A stretch of DNA of 59,800 nucleotides from Curtobacterium luteum (GTDB lineage Bacteria > Actinomycetota > Actinomycetes > Actinomycetales > Microbacteriaceae): the NCBI RefSeq assembly GCF_001475545.1, contig NZ_LDQC01000027.1, forward strand, positions 1 through 59,800, in the 5' to 3' direction. A program made the position numbers and the translations under genes. The notes below the pieces were generated by a model. That model saw nothing but the letters and a program-made list of their open reading frames with translations, did not search any database and was not told the DNA's origin. Shown here piece by piece: positions 16,636 to 25,284 of this stretch (the first letter of the stretch is position 1; each line of letters starts with the position of its first letter).

Positions 16636-16806
16636 GTGGGCCGCGTCATCGCCGCTGTTTTCTCGATCCTGCTGCTGCTGGTGTCGATGTACCTGTTCGG
16701 TTTCGCGTTCCAGGTCGCGTCGGGTCAGGCGTTCGTCTTCATGGGCGGCCTGATCCTCATGTGCATCTCGTTCTTCCTGCCGATCCACGTGTTCGGCAAG
16801 CGGTAG
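16636..16806 (+). CDS. Small membrane protein of 56 residues
   Basis: GTG at 16636 follows a strong GGAGGT site with 6 bases spacing and opens a 56-codon frame ending at a TAG. The product has two hydrophobic helices, about residues 4-24 (VIAAVFSILLLLVSMYLFGF) and 32-52, and a basic C-terminus GKR. A TAGACT box at 16593-16598 gives a plausible promoter. Similar tiny two-helix proteins are common in actinobacteria, without known function. A Shine-Dalgarno, clean hydrophobic pattern and termination at a charged tail support reality. Function unknown. Confidence 0.7.
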   Translation: MGRVIAAVFSILLLLVSMYLFGFAFQVASGQAFVFMGGLILMCISFFLPIHVFGKR

Positions 16807-16877
16807 CCACCACCGCACACCACGTTCGGCCTCGCACCCTCCGGTGCGGGGCCGTCGTCGTTTCCGCTGTGCGCACG

Positions 16878-16891
16878 GCCGGGAGGCACGG
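16878..16891 (+). repeat. Dispersed 14-base core GCCGGGAGGCACGG, intergenic copy
   Basis: Exact copy of the core found also at 9085, 23376, 29766, 39806 and 53586. Here it lies in the 284-bp gap between the small membrane protein and ribH. No perfect partner arm is seen, so it is not part of an obvious hairpin. Confidence 0.7.
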
Positions 16892-17001
16892 CTCGGATCC
16901 GCCACTCGGCTCCCTTCCGCTGGCGGGCCCGCCGACTGTGCTTCCGCCCGACCGAGGCGCCAGCCAGCTCGCTCCGCGCGCCACGACGGCTGGCGCACAA
17001 C

Positions 17002-17047
17002 CAAGGACACCCCGAACAGCGTCGATACGCGGTTCGGGATGTCCTTG
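17002..17047 (-). terminator. Terminator of the riboflavin operon
   Basis: Arms at 17002-17017 and 17032-17047 pair over 16 bp. In minus-strand RNA the only imperfection is a G-U pair, while in plus-strand RNA the same position would be an A-C mismatch; this supports function for the minus-strand rib operon, whose last gene ends at 17091. The 14-base loop holds a further GCG/CGC pairing. Confidence 0.75.
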
Positions 17048-17090
17048 ATCGTGCGGCGTCGCGGGGCGCGCGCCGCCCGTCAGGCGGCGG

Positions 17091-17570
17091 TCAGGCGGGG
17101 ACGCGCAGCGACCGGAGCGTGACCGCGGTCGCGATCGCCGCGTGCGCAGCTTCGGCGCCCTTGTCCTCCTTCGACCCGGGCAGTCCCGCGCGGTCGATGC
17201 CCTGCTGTTCGTCGTCGAGGGTCAGGACGCCGAAGCCCACCGGCTTCCCGGTCTCGATCGCGACCCGGGTCAGGCCGCTCGTCGCCGCGTCCGACACGTA
17301 CTCGAAGTGCGGGGTGCCGCCGCGGATGATGACGCCGAGCGCGACCGCCGCGTCGAACCCGGACTCGAGCGCCGACTTCGCCACCACCGGCAGCTCGAAG
17401 CTCCCGGGCACGGGGATGACGGTCGCGGACGCGCCGAGCCGTTCGACCTCGCGCTGCGCCCCCGCGAGGAGGCCCGCCGCGATCACGTCGTGCCACTGCC
17501 CGGCGACGATCGCGACCCGCACCCCGGTGCCGTCGACGTGACCGCGCTCCGCAGCTCCCGCTCCGCTCAT
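17091..17570 (-). CDS. ribH: 6,7-dimethyl-8-ribityllumazine synthase
   Basis: Condenses 3,4-dihydroxy-2-butanone 4-phosphate with the ribityl-uracil precursor to lumazine, the penultimate riboflavin step. At 159 residues it is normal length. Visible motifs are [12 protein letters not shown] near 50, [20 protein letters not shown] near 80 with the catalytic His, and [12 protein letters not shown] near 112 (usually GVLTTxTxEQA). The ATG overlaps the stop of the ribB-type gene (ATGA). It is last in the FMN-riboswitch operon. The protein would assemble as an icosahedral or pentameric shell. Confidence 0.95.
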   Translation of the reverse strand: MSGAGAAERGHVDGTGVRVAIVAGQWHDVIAAGLLAGAQREVERLGASATVIPVPGSFELPVVAKSALESGFDAAVALGVIIRGGTPHFEYVSDAATSGLTRVAIETGKPVGFGVLTLDDEQQGIDRAGLPGSKEDKGAEAAHAAIATAVTLRSLRVPA

Positions 17571-18268
17571 CGTGTCGTTCCTTCCGTGGGCGACTTCCCC
17601 GCCCGGTCGGCCGCGTCCAGCCACTCGACGAGCGCGGCGATGGTGATTACGGGCACGCCCTCGCGCGCCCCGAGTTCGACGAGCCGCGGCAGCCGCATCA
17701 TGCTGCCGTCCTCGTCGACGATCTCGCAGATCGCCGCCGCCGGGCGGAGGCCCGCGGCGGTCACGAGTTCGATGGCCGCCTCGGTGTGGCCGGCGCGCTC
17801 GCGGACGCCGCCGGGGCGGGCACGGAGCGGCACCACGTGGCCGGGACGGTGCAGGTCGGAGCGGACGGACGCCGGGTCGGCGAGCACCCGCAGGGTCCGG
17901 GCGCGGTCGTGCGCGCTGATCCCGGTCGTGATGCCGGACGCCGCGTCGACCGTCACCGTGTAGGCGGTGCCGCGCGGGTCTTCGTTGTGCGCCACCATCG
18001 GCGGGAGGTCGAGCGCGTCGGCGATCTCGGCGGAGACCGGCGCGCAGACGAACCCGGACGAGTGCGCCACGGTCCACGCGATCCACTCCGGGCTCGCGAG
18101 CTCGGCGGCGAGGATGACGTCGCCCTCGTTCTCCCGGTGCTCGTCGTCCGCGACGATGACCGGACGGCCGGCGGCGATCGCGGCGACGGCATCGTCGATG
18201 CTCGACAGTCCGGGGACGCGGTGCTCGCCGGGACCGGTTGCGGCGACGGGTGCGACGTGCGTGACCAT
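17567..18268 (-). CDS. ribB: 3,4-dihydroxy-2-butanone-4-phosphate synthase, monofunctional
   Basis: Converts ribulose 5-phosphate to 3,4-dihydroxy-2-butanone 4-phosphate plus formate. The 233-residue protein has the signatures [16 protein letters not shown] near 42 (acidic metal and substrate residues), [18 protein letters not shown] near 145, and GHTEAAIEL near 168. It lacks the GTP cyclohydrolase II domain that actinobacterial RibBA usually carries. The ATG at 18268 shares one base with the ribE stop, so translation is coupled. Confidence 0.93.
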   Translation of the reverse strand: MVTHVAPVAATGPGEHRVPGLSSIDDAVAAIAAGRPVIVADDEHRENEGDVILAAELASPEWIAWTVAHSSGFVCAPVSAEIADALDLPPMVAHNEDPRGTAYTVTVDAASGITTGISAHDRARTLRVLADPASVRSDLHRPGHVVPLRARPGGVRERAGHTEAAIELVTAAGLRPAAAICEIVDEDGSMMRLPRLVELGAREGVPVITIAALVEWLDAADRAGKSPTEGTTR

Positions 18269-18936
18269 CACCGCGCCTCCAGGACGGGGTCGGCAGCACC
18301 GGCCTGCCCGGCAGCGGTCGCCGCGGCGTCGAGCCGGAGCATCCGCCGGACGTGCCGGGCGAGGACGTCGGTCTCGACGTTCACCCGGTCTCCGGGCACC
18401 CGGAGCCCGAGGGTCGTGGCCTCGAGCGTCTCCGGGATGAGACTGACCTCGAACCACGCGGCGTCCGGGGCGGTGTCCTCCGACGAGACACTGCTCACCG
18501 TGAGGGAGACGCCGTCGAGCGCGATCGATCCCTTGTCGACGACGAGCGGGCTCAGCTCGGGCGCGAGGGAGAACCGTACGCGCCGCCAGCCGTCACCGTC
18601 CGAGGTCTCGAGCACGGTCGCCGTGCCGTCCACGTGCCCCTGCACGATGTGTCCGCCGAGGCGGTCCCCCACCGACGCGGCGCGCTCGAGGTTGAGGCGG
18701 TCGCCGACGACGAGCGCTCCGTGCGCACTCATGTCGAGCGTCTGCTTCATGACGAAGGCGGTGAAGGTGTCGGGGGTCTGCTCGACGACGGTCAGGCAGA
18801 CGCCGGACGTGGCGATGGAGTCGCCGTGCGACGCGTCCGCGACGACGAGCGGGCCGCGGACGGTGAGCGCGACCGAGTCGCCGTGCTGCTCGACGGCGGT
18901 GACGGTGCCGAGTTCCTCGATGATGCCGGTGAACAC
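18268..18936 (-). CDS. ribE: Riboflavin synthase, alpha chain
   Basis: Dismutates two lumazines to riboflavin plus the pyrimidine precursor. 222 residues with two tandem lumazine-binding domains: the first starts at [12 protein letters not shown] and has GVCLTVVE near 47, the second has [12 protein letters not shown] near 95 and [11 protein letters not shown] near 141. The GTG at 18936 was chosen since the family begins with (M)FTGIIEE and a GAGAGGA site lies at the right distance; an upstream ATG would add 16 residues. It is the first gene after the FMN riboswitch. Confidence 0.94.
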   Translation of the reverse strand: MFTGIIEELGTVTAVEQHGDSVALTVRGPLVVADASHGDSIATSGVCLTVVEQTPDTFTAFVMKQTLDMSAHGALVVGDRLNLERAASVGDRLGGHIVQGHVDGTATVLETSDGDGWRRVRFSLAPELSPLVVDKGSIALDGVSLTVSSVSSEDTAPDAAWFEVSLIPETLEATTLGLRVPGDRVNVETDVLARHVRRMLRLDAAATAAGQAGAADPVLEAR

Positions 18937-19022
18937 TGGTGTCCTCTCAACGGGACTCCGGGTGTGGCCGACGGTCGTCGACACGGGCGGACGGGCCGAC
19001 GCGGTCGACCTGCCCGCCAGCG

Positions 19023-19145
19023 CTTCCTCCCATCCGGACTCTCACCGTCGGTCCTGGAATCCCACCAGGTCAACCTCTGCCGGGTTCGCACCCGTCATCA
19101 GTTCGTGGACTGTCACCACCGGTTCGGACTTGCACCGACCCCGGA
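19023..19145 (-). promoter_or_regulatory. FMN riboswitch (RFN element) controlling ribE-ribB-ribH
   Basis: Read on the minus strand the segment carries RFN landmarks in order: GGGGTCGGTGCAAGTCCGAA, then CCGGTGGTGACAGTCC, a variable hairpin GACGGGTGCGAACCCG, then CTGGTGGGATTCCAG, and CCGACGGTGAGAGTCCGGAT with GGAGG closing the basal stem. These match the FMN aptamer consensus closely. The aptamer ends about 90 bases before the ribE start, leaving room for an expression platform that hides the ribosome binding site or terminates. FMN binding is expected to lower expression. Confidence 0.92.
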
Positions 19146-19219
19146 GCGCTTGCGTACCCGGAACGATACCCCACACACATGACGGTCAGGTTGCGCCGGT
19201 TGCGCCCCGTGACGTGACA

Positions 19220-19263
19220 CGGCCTGGAGGCGCGGAGCGGGGCCGCCACGCGCCTCCAGGCCG
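19220..19263. terminator. 15-bp GGAGGC hairpin between the rib leader and the mprF-like gene
   Basis: CGGCCTGGAGGCGCG (19220-19234) pairs perfectly with CGCGCCTCCAGGCCG (19249-19263) over a 14-base loop. It lies 16 bases after the stop of the mprF-like gene on the minus strand, so it terminates that transcript before the rib promoter. Same family as the elements at 6031 and 49861. The rest of 18937-19279 is riboswitch, rib promoter region and short spacer. Confidence 0.8.
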
Positions 19264-19279
19264 CTCCCGGTCGCGTCGG

Positions 19280-21706
19280 TCAGCGGCGCCCGCGCGCGAA
19301 GGCGACCGCCTGCCGGAACGACAGGTCGGGCAGGTACGCCCGCACGACCGCGATGCCGATGGCCGGCAACGCGACGGGGTCGGGGTAGGCGAGGACGAGC
19401 GGGTGCAGGTCGGGGCCGAACTTCTGCTTGAAGCGCAGCAGCGAGCGGAAGCCGTACACGGGCTCGAGCACCCCACCGACGAGCTCGAGGAGGTTCTGGA
19501 CCCCGTCCGTCGGCGCCTCCGGGTCCGAGACCTGCGCGAGCGGCGCGGCGGACAGGCTGAGCCGCTCCACGCCGGCGTCCCGCATCTGCTCCGCAGCGCT
19601 CGCGACGAGGAACTCCATCACCCCGTTCGGCGCGTGTTCGGTCCGCCGCATCACGTCGAGCGTCCACCCGACGACCCGGCCGTCACGGTGGCTCGGGAGC
19701 CAGCTGGTCACGGCGAGCACCGTGCCCTCCGCGTCCTGCGCGACGAGTGTCCGGACGGCCGGGTCCCGCATCTCGTCGACGCCGCCGAGGGTGAACCCCA
19801 TCTCGGGGAGCTCCCGTTCCGCGACCCACTCCTCCGAGATCGCCTCGATCTGGCGGACGGTCGACGCATGGAGGTCCTGCCAGGACGACCAGGTAGCGGT
19901 GATGCCCTCGCGTCGCGCCTTGTTCACCGCGGTGCGGACGTCCTGCTTCTTCTTGCCGGTCGTCGTCCAGGTGCGAGGGTCGAAGTCGGCGTCCTCGGCG
20001 ACCGGCAGCGTGCCCCAGCCCTGCCGGGTGAGGTGCTCCGCCACGTCGGCCTCGACGCCGTAGAACGCGGCGGTCCAGCCGTTGTCGTCGCAGTACCGCG
20101 CGAAGTCCGTCATCGCGCGCTCCCGCGCGTCGGGCCAGCCGAACGGACCGCCGACCGTCACCGCGACCGCACCGTTGCGCCGGAAGGCGACGCCCGCGCG
20201 ACCGTCGGCGGCGAACCAGTACTGGTTGCCGAGCCATGTCGTCATCCAGCCGAACGTGTCGCCCCCGCCGGCGAGCAGCAGCGCGCGTGCCCGTTCGCGG
20301 GCGGCACGCGAGCCGTCCGCGTCGGTGTCCGGTTCGACCGCACCGGTCGGCCGGACCGCGGCGAGCGCGACGACGACCCAGAGCACCGGCCCGCTCAGGC
20401 CCACGACGAGGCGGAGTGCCGGATCGAGTGACGGCAGGCGGTCCCAGAACGACACCGGTGCGAGCGGCCCGAGAGCGGCGAGCGCGAGCCGGACGGGGTC
20501 CTCCACCCGGGCCGGCGACGATGCGGCCACCACGAGGACCACCGTGACGAGCACGAGTGCCGCGATGCCCACGGTCACCACGAACGCGACGGTCCGCCGC
20601 CGGGAGGGCAGCACGGTGAAGGAGCGGCGGAGCAGGACGAGCACCACCGCGGTCGCGAGCGGCACGACGATCGACGCGGCGATCGACACGTCCACGACGA
20701 ACTGGTCCTCGAGGCCGTGCAGCGCCGTGACCCGCCCCGGCACGAGCCCGTAGGTGACGGCAGCGGCCACCCCGGTGACCACGTCGACCACGACGACGAG
20801 CCACACCGCGAAACGGCTGCCGCGGAAGAGTCCGAGGCCGCCGACGAGCAGGACCAGCAGCGGCGCCACCGCGAGGACGAGCGTCCACGGATCCGTCGCG
20901 CGGAACGAGAGCAGCCCGCGGAGGCACTCCCCCGCGGCGCCGTCCGTCCGGCAGCCCCGCACCGGGCTGACGGGCCCGGCACCGACGACCGCGGCGAGCG
21001 GTGCGAGCAGCCCGACGCGGGCCCGGGAGACGAGCGCGATGACGGGGCCGACCGCCGAGACGAGGACGACCGTGCCGAGCAGCACGCGGATCTCCCGGTG
21101 GGAGCTGCGGAGCCACCCGGTGCGCTTCGGCGTCCGACGGAGCAGTTCACCGAGTACCCAGCCGGCCGCGGCGGCGAGCACCGCGTACAGGTCGGAGACG
21201 TGCCCGGCGTACAGGAGCAGTGCGGCGACCACGGCGAGGGCGTTCGCGCGGATGCGGCGACGCCAGAGGGTTCCCGCGAACGCGCTCGCGGTGACGATGG
21301 TGCCGACGATCGCGGTCCAGGGGTCGAACGCCGTGGCGCGGCCGAGCAGGAGGTGCCCGACGTCGCGACCGTCGCTGTCGACGAACGCGGTGAGGGCACC
21401 GACGCCGGTGCCGACGACGGTCGTGACGACGAAGGCGACGATCGTCCGCCACGGACCCATCAGGCGTTCGGACGCACCGATGAGGACGACGACCCCGGCG
21501 ATCGTCACGAGGATCGCGAGCAGGCCCGTCGACGCGGCGAAGACCCGGAGCGGACCGAACGACGCGGGTTGGGTCCCGTGCTGCACGCGGAGCGCGACGG
21601 CGGTGACGGAGGTGACGAGGACGATGAGGGCGAGCGTCGCGGTGACCGGGTACCGCCGCAGCGTCTGCTGCACGCGCCGCGGCCACGCTCGGGTCTGCGG
21701 ACTCAC
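19280..21706 (-). CDS. MprF-like membrane lipid aminoacyltransferase (DUF2156)
   Basis: An 808-residue membrane protein. The N-terminal half has about 10-12 hydrophobic helices; the C-terminal 320 residues are the cytosolic DUF2156 GNAT-like domain that moves an amino acid from aminoacyl-tRNA to a lipid. Landmarks are GDTFGWMTTWLGNQYWF near 505, GGPFGWPDAR near 543, TGKKKQDVRTAVNKARREG near 607 and KQKFGPDLHPLVLAYPD near the end. Actinobacterial relatives add Ala or Lys to phosphatidylglycerol or diacylglycerol, altering charge and antimicrobial resistance. The GTG start overlaps the stop of the esterase gene by four bases; this pairing is known for alanyl-lipid systems in corynebacteria. Amino acid and lipid are inferred, not shown. 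Confidence 0.8.
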   Translation of the reverse strand: MSPQTRAWPRRVQQTLRRYPVTATLALIVLVTSVTAVALRVQHGTQPASFGPLRVFAASTGLLAILVTIAGVVVLIGASERLMGPWRTIVAFVVTTVVGTGVGALTAFVDSDGRDVGHLLLGRATAFDPWTAIVGTIVTASAFAGTLWRRRIRANALAVVAALLLYAGHVSDLYAVLAAAAGWVLGELLRRTPKRTGWLRSSHREIRVLLGTVVLVSAVGPVIALVSRARVGLLAPLAAVVGAGPVSPVRGCRTDGAAGECLRGLLSFRATDPWTLVLAVAPLLVLLVGGLGLFRGSRFAVWLVVVVDVVTGVAAAVTYGLVPGRVTALHGLEDQFVVDVSIAASIVVPLATAVVLVLLRRSFTVLPSRRRTVAFVVTVGIAALVLVTVVLVVAASSPARVEDPVRLALAALGPLAPVSFWDRLPSLDPALRLVVGLSGPVLWVVVALAAVRPTGAVEPDTDADGSRAARERARALLLAGGGDTFGWMTTWLGNQYWFAADGRAGVAFRRNGAVAVTVGGPFGWPDARERAMTDFARYCDDNGWTAAFYGVEADVAEHLTRQGWGTLPVAEDADFDPRTWTTTGKKKQDVRTAVNKARREGITATWSSWQDLHASTVRQIEAISEEWVAERELPEMGFTLGGVDEMRDPAVRTLVAQDAEGTVLAVTSWLPSHRDGRVVGWTLDVMRRTEHAPNGVMEFLVASAAEQMRDAGVERLSLSAAPLAQVSDPEAPTDGVQNLLELVGGVLEPVYGFRSLLRFKQKFGPDLHPLVLAYPDPVALPAIGIAVVRAYLPDLSFRQAVAFARGRR

Positions 21707-23022
21707 AGGGCACCGCTCGCGGGGAGGCCGAGGTGGGCGATCACCGTCGGGAGTCCGTGGGCGAGGACGTACCGCACGGTGTTCCAGTCGTGCGCCGAGC
21801 CGGGCGAGACGATGACCTCGGTCGCGATGCCCACCCTCCGGGCAGCAGCGTCGAGCATCGCCGTCGACCTCCGGTACGGCGCGTCGTCCTGGCCGACGCC
21901 GAACACCGTGAGGTGGTCGACGTAGTGCCCGTGTGCCGCCATCAGTGCTGCGGGCGCGGCGGCCCGGTACTTCGCGGCGGAGCCGTCGAACGCCACCGTG
22001 ATGCTGTTCGCGGCGCTCCCGGTCAACGGTGCGGGCTCACTCGAGATGGCGAGCGCCGAGCCGAACACGTCCGGGAACTCCGAGGAGAACTGCATCGCGC
22101 AGGTCGCCCCCTCGGAGAAGCCGGCGACGGCCCACCCCGACGGGGCGGCGGCCACCGGGAGGTGCTTCCGGATCCAGTCGACGGTGTCGGTCATCACGTA
22201 GGTCTCGCTCCGTCCGAGGCGCCGGGAGTCGACGCACATCGGGTTGCGGTTCGGCGCGCCGAGCTGGTCCGGCGACACCACGATCGGGGCGAGCCCGTCG
22301 TGGGCAGCAGCGTAGCGGTCGAGGAAGCGCCCCATGTCGCCGGTCTGGAAGAGGTCCGACGGCTCGCCCGGCTGTCCCGAGAGCGCGACGATCACGGGCA
22401 GGGTCGGCGGGTGTGCGGTCCGTGCGGCCGGTGGCAGCCAGACGACGGCCTTCCGCGCGTGGAAGTGCGACACCGTCGCCGGGATCCGGACACTGATCGC
22501 CTCGCCCTTCGCCGGCATGCCAGCGGGAGCGTGCCACCCCGACGGGTCGAGGGCGGGCCGGGACGTCGGCCCCGTCGCGAGCACCGGCAGGTCCTTGTAC
22601 GGGTAGGGGTTCGTGACGAGCGCCTGCTGGATGTCCTTGTAGAACCCGAAGTCGACGTTGACGCCCAGTCCGGCCGCGAGGACGACCGCTCCGGCCGCCG
22701 TGAGCGCGATCGCCCGACGTCCCCATCCCCCCTGCACGGCGACGGTCACGAGGAGTGCGACGGCGGCGACCGCGAAGGCCACCCACATCCGGGTGATGGG
22801 CGTGAACGCAACGCCGAAGGCGTCCTGCACGTCGCCGAACCACCACACGAGGCCGAGCCCGACGACGGCTCCGAGGCCCATCGCCGCGATCCGGACGAGG
22901 AACCGCGGGAGCGACCACGGTCGGACGACGAGCGCCCAGAGCACGAGGAGGCCGGCGATGACGTCCACCGGGACGAGGACGTCGCTGTCCGTGATCTTGA
23001 GACGCAGCAGTTCGTGGAGCAC
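21703..23022 (-). CDS. Membrane-anchored alpha/beta-hydrolase esterase (candidate aminoacyl-lipid hydrolase)
   Basis: 439 residues. Four predicted helices lie in the first 130 residues, then an extracytoplasmic alpha/beta-hydrolase (esterase D-like) domain. The nucleophile elbow is GFSEG near residue 300 and the catalytic His lies in GSAHDW near 408. The gene precedes and overlaps the MprF-like gene (GTGA). In Corynebacterium and Enterococcus an esterase next to an aminoacyl-lipid synthase removes the amino acid again, which is the best guess here. A trehalose-mycolate type role is unlikely outside mycolic-acid makers. Confidence 0.75.
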   Translation of the reverse strand: MLHELLRLKITDSDVLVPVDVIAGLLVLWALVVRPWSLPRFLVRIAAMGLGAVVGLGLVWWFGDVQDAFGVAFTPITRMWVAFAVAAVALLVTVAVQGGWGRRAIALTAAGAVVLAAGLGVNVDFGFYKDIQQALVTNPYPYKDLPVLATGPTSRPALDPSGWHAPAGMPAKGEAISVRIPATVSHFHARKAVVWLPPAARTAHPPTLPVIVALSGQPGEPSDLFQTGDMGRFLDRYAAAHDGLAPIVVSPDQLGAPNRNPMCVDSRRLGRSETYVMTDTVDWIRKHLPVAAAPSGWAVAGFSEGATCAMQFSSEFPDVFGSALAISSEPAPLTGSAANSITVAFDGSAAKYRAAAPAALMAAHGHYVDHLTVFGVGQDDAPYRRSTAMLDAAARRVGIATEVIVSPGSAHDWNTVRYVLAHGLPTVIAHLGLPASGAL

Positions 23023-23136
23023 GTGCCAATCGTGGCCCCGGCGGGCTGCCGACCAGCCGCCGAGCCGCTTCCACTGCTCACAGGATGGGCATCACCGCCC
23101 TCCAGGTGACGTTCGGTCGGCTCACAGCAGGACGGT

Positions 23137-23172
23137 GCGCCGGGACCACCTCGACCGAGATGGTCCCGGCGC
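23137..23172 (-). terminator. Terminator after the chaplin-like gene
   Basis: GCGCCGGGACCA (23137-23148) and TGGTCCCGGCGC (23161-23172) form a perfect 12-bp stem, with an inner CTCG/CGAG stem in the loop. It lies 25 bases after the stop of the minus-strand surface protein gene and before the promoter side of the esterase gene. Confidence 0.75.
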
Positions 23173-23196
23173 GACCTCCGTGGGTCGCCCGTGCCG

Positions 23197-25194
23197 TCAG
23201 TACCGACGACGGAGCGTGAGTACCCCGGCTCCGGCGAGGAGCAGGAGCAGCGCTGCGGTCAGCGGCAGGGCCGGGGACGATGCGCCGGTGTACGCCAGAC
23301 CGCTCGCGGTGCTCCCGGTCGCCGTGCTCGCGGCCGCGGTGTCCGCGGTGGTGAGCGCCGGGGTGACGGTGGCCGGCCGGGAGGCACGGCTCGCGTCGGC
23401 CACGACGGCTGCGGTCACGGGGACCGTCGCCGTCACGGGCGCCACGCCGGTGCCCGTTCCGGTGCCGGCTCCGGGGGTGGTGCCGGTGCCCGGCGTCGTC
23501 CCGGTCCCCGGGTCGGTGCCCTCACCCGGGTCCGTGCCGTCACCCGGATCGGTGCCCGTCCCGGGGTCCGTGCCGTCGCCCGGGTCCGTGCCGGTCCCCG
23601 GGTCGGTGCCCGGCGTCGTGCTGGTGCCGTCACCGATGATGCCGATGCCGTTCCCGCCGATGGTGATCGGGAGGCTGATCACCGGGGTGACCTGCGTCCC
23701 CGAACCGATGCCGTCCGAACCGTCCGTCGTCCCACCGGCCGACGGCGTCGAACCGGTCGAACCCGTCGTCGAGCCCGAGCTGGTGCCGTCACCGACGACA
23801 CCGATCCCGTTCCCGCCGACCGTCACCGGGACACTGATCACCGGGGTGACCTGCGTCCCCGAACCGATGCCGTCCGAACCGTCCGTCGTCCCACCGGCCG
23901 ACGGCGTCGAACCGGTCGAACCCGTCGTCGTACCGGACGTCGAGCCCGAGCTGGTGCCGTCACCGACGACACCGATCCCGTTCCCGCCGACCGTCACCGG
24001 GACACTGATCACCGGGGTGACCTGCGTCCCCGAACCGATGCCGCCCGAACCGTCCGTCGTCCCACCGGCCGACGGCGTCGAACCGGTCGAACCCGTCGTC
24101 GTACCGGACGTCGATCCCGAGCTGGTGCCGTCACCGACGACACCGATCCCGTTCCCGCCGACCGTCACCGGGACACTGATCACCGGGGTGACCTGCGTCC
24201 CCGAACCGATGCCGCCCGAACCGTCCGTCGTCCCACCGGCCGACGGCGTCGAACCGGTCGAACCCGTCGTCGTGCCGGACGTCGAGCCCGAGCTGGTGCC
24301 GTCACCGACGACACCGATCCCGTTCCCGCCGACCGTCACCGGGACCGAGACGAGACCGCCGACCTGGGTGCCGGAGAGCAGTCCGTCGGAACCGGACGTG
24401 GTCGCCGCGGATCCGCCCGAGGACGATCCGGTCGGAGCCGTGGACGTCGGGCCGGAGGCCGCGCCGTCGCCGAGGACGCCGATCCCGTTGCCCGAGACCG
24501 TCACCGGCACGGACACGACGGGGGCGACCTGTGTGCCGGACGCGGTGCCGTCCGACCCTGAGGTGGTCGGTGCCGCCGCGGCGGACCCCGACGGAGCCGG
24601 CACCGGGGTCGGCTCCGCGGACGGTGCGGACCCGCTCACTGCGTCGCCCGCGACGGCGATCGCGTTGTCCGTCACCGACACCGGCACGGACACGTCGCCG
24701 GCGACCTGGGTTCCGGAAGCGGTGCCGTCGGCGCCCGAGGTGCTCGGCGCCGTGGCGGCCGGGGCCGCAGTGGTCGGAGTCGAGGGTGCCGGTGCCGGTG
24801 CCGGTGCCGGCGGAGCGGTGGTCGACGCGGCGTCACCCGCGACACCGACCGCGTTCCCGGAGACCGTCACCGGGACGCTGACGTCCGGCACGACCTGCGT
24901 ACCCGAAGCGGTGCCGTCCGCCCCCGACGTGACGGGCGCAGGGGCGGGAGACGGTGCGGGTGCCGGTGCCGAGGTGGCGCCGGACCCGGTCGCCGTGGAC
25001 ACCGCGTCGCCGAGGACGCCGAGCGCGTTGCCGGTGACGGACACCGGGGCGTCGACGGACGGGGCGACCTGGGTGCCCGAGACGGCTCCGTCCGCTCCGG
25101 AGGTGGTCGCGGCGTTCGCTGCCGCGGCTCCCCCGAGGGTCAGGCCGCCGACGAAGAGGGCGAACCAGAGCCCTCTCGAGACGTACTTGTTCAT
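23197..25194 (-). CDS. Chaplin-like repetitive surface protein with LAxTG sorting signal
   Basis: A 665-residue secreted protein. A signal peptide covers residues 1-28 (ends AAANA). It is followed by nine copies of a chaplin-like unit, GTQV..VxVPVTVxGNGIGVVGD, separated by Ser/Thr/Gly linkers, then a Gly/Pro/Asp/Thr-rich stretch (TDPGTG-type repeats) and a C-terminal sorting signal: LAYTGA, a hydrophobic helix and RRRY. LAxTG is typical of class E sortase substrates, so it is probably linked to peptidoglycan; no sortase is in the window. Chaplins in streptomycetes form amyloid-like, surface-active layers. Cys pairs of classical chaplins are absent. It follows an anchored Pro/Ala-rich protein gene with 90 bp between. 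Confidence 0.8.
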   Translation of the reverse strand: MNKYVSRGLWFALFVGGLTLGGAAAANAATTSGADGAVSGTQVAPSVDAPVSVTGNALGVLGDAVSTATGSGATSAPAPAPSPAPAPVTSGADGTASGTQVVPDVSVPVTVSGNAVGVAGDAASTTAPPAPAPAPAPSTPTTAAPAATAPSTSGADGTASGTQVAGDVSVPVSVTDNAIAVAGDAVSGSAPSAEPTPVPAPSGSAAAAPTTSGSDGTASGTQVAPVVSVPVTVSGNGIGVLGDGAASGPTSTAPTGSSSGGSAATTSGSDGLLSGTQVGGLVSVPVTVGGNGIGVVGDGTSSGSTSGTTTGSTGSTPSAGGTTDGSGGIGSGTQVTPVISVPVTVGGNGIGVVGDGTSSGSTSGTTTGSTGSTPSAGGTTDGSGGIGSGTQVTPVISVPVTVGGNGIGVVGDGTSSGSTSGTTTGSTGSTPSAGGTTDGSDGIGSGTQVTPVISVPVTVGGNGIGVVGDGTSSGSTTGSTGSTPSAGGTTDGSDGIGSGTQVTPVISLPITIGGNGIGIIGDGTSTTPGTDPGTGTDPGDGTDPGTGTDPGDGTDPGEGTDPGTGTTPGTGTTPGAGTGTGTGVAPVTATVPVTAAVVADASRASRPATVTPALTTADTAAASTATGSTASGLAYTGASSPALPLTAALLLLLAGAGVLTLRRRY
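23376..23389 (+). repeat. Dispersed 14-base core, copy inside the chaplin-like gene
   Basis: Exact GCCGGGAGGCACGG on the + strand, antisense to the gene. Read in the gene it encodes RASRPA in the flexible linker before the sorting signal, a site where an insertion would be tolerated. Confidence 0.65.
23624..24470. repeat. 171-bp in-frame tandem repeat in the chaplin-like gene
   Basis: Units begin at 23624, 23783, 23954, 24125 and 24296. Spacing is 159, 171, 171 and 171 bp, that is 57 codons with one 4-codon deletion (SGTT) in the first interval. The units are almost identical in DNA, while the earlier chaplin-like units upstream have diverged, so this block expanded recently. Confidence 0.9.
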
Positions 25195-25284
25195 GGTCGT
25201 TCACTCCTGATCGAGATCGGTTCCCGACCGCTGTCACGGTCGGGGATGTGTGCGTGCCTGCCGTGACGGACAGGCGCACCGATC

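Noticed and set aside
22658..25210. + strand frame of about 850 codons, Pro/Val-rich, opposite the chaplin-like gene
   Set aside because: Repeats come from the antisense reading of the chaplin-like repeats; the minus-strand product has a signal peptide, sorting motif and ribosome binding site, and this one has none.
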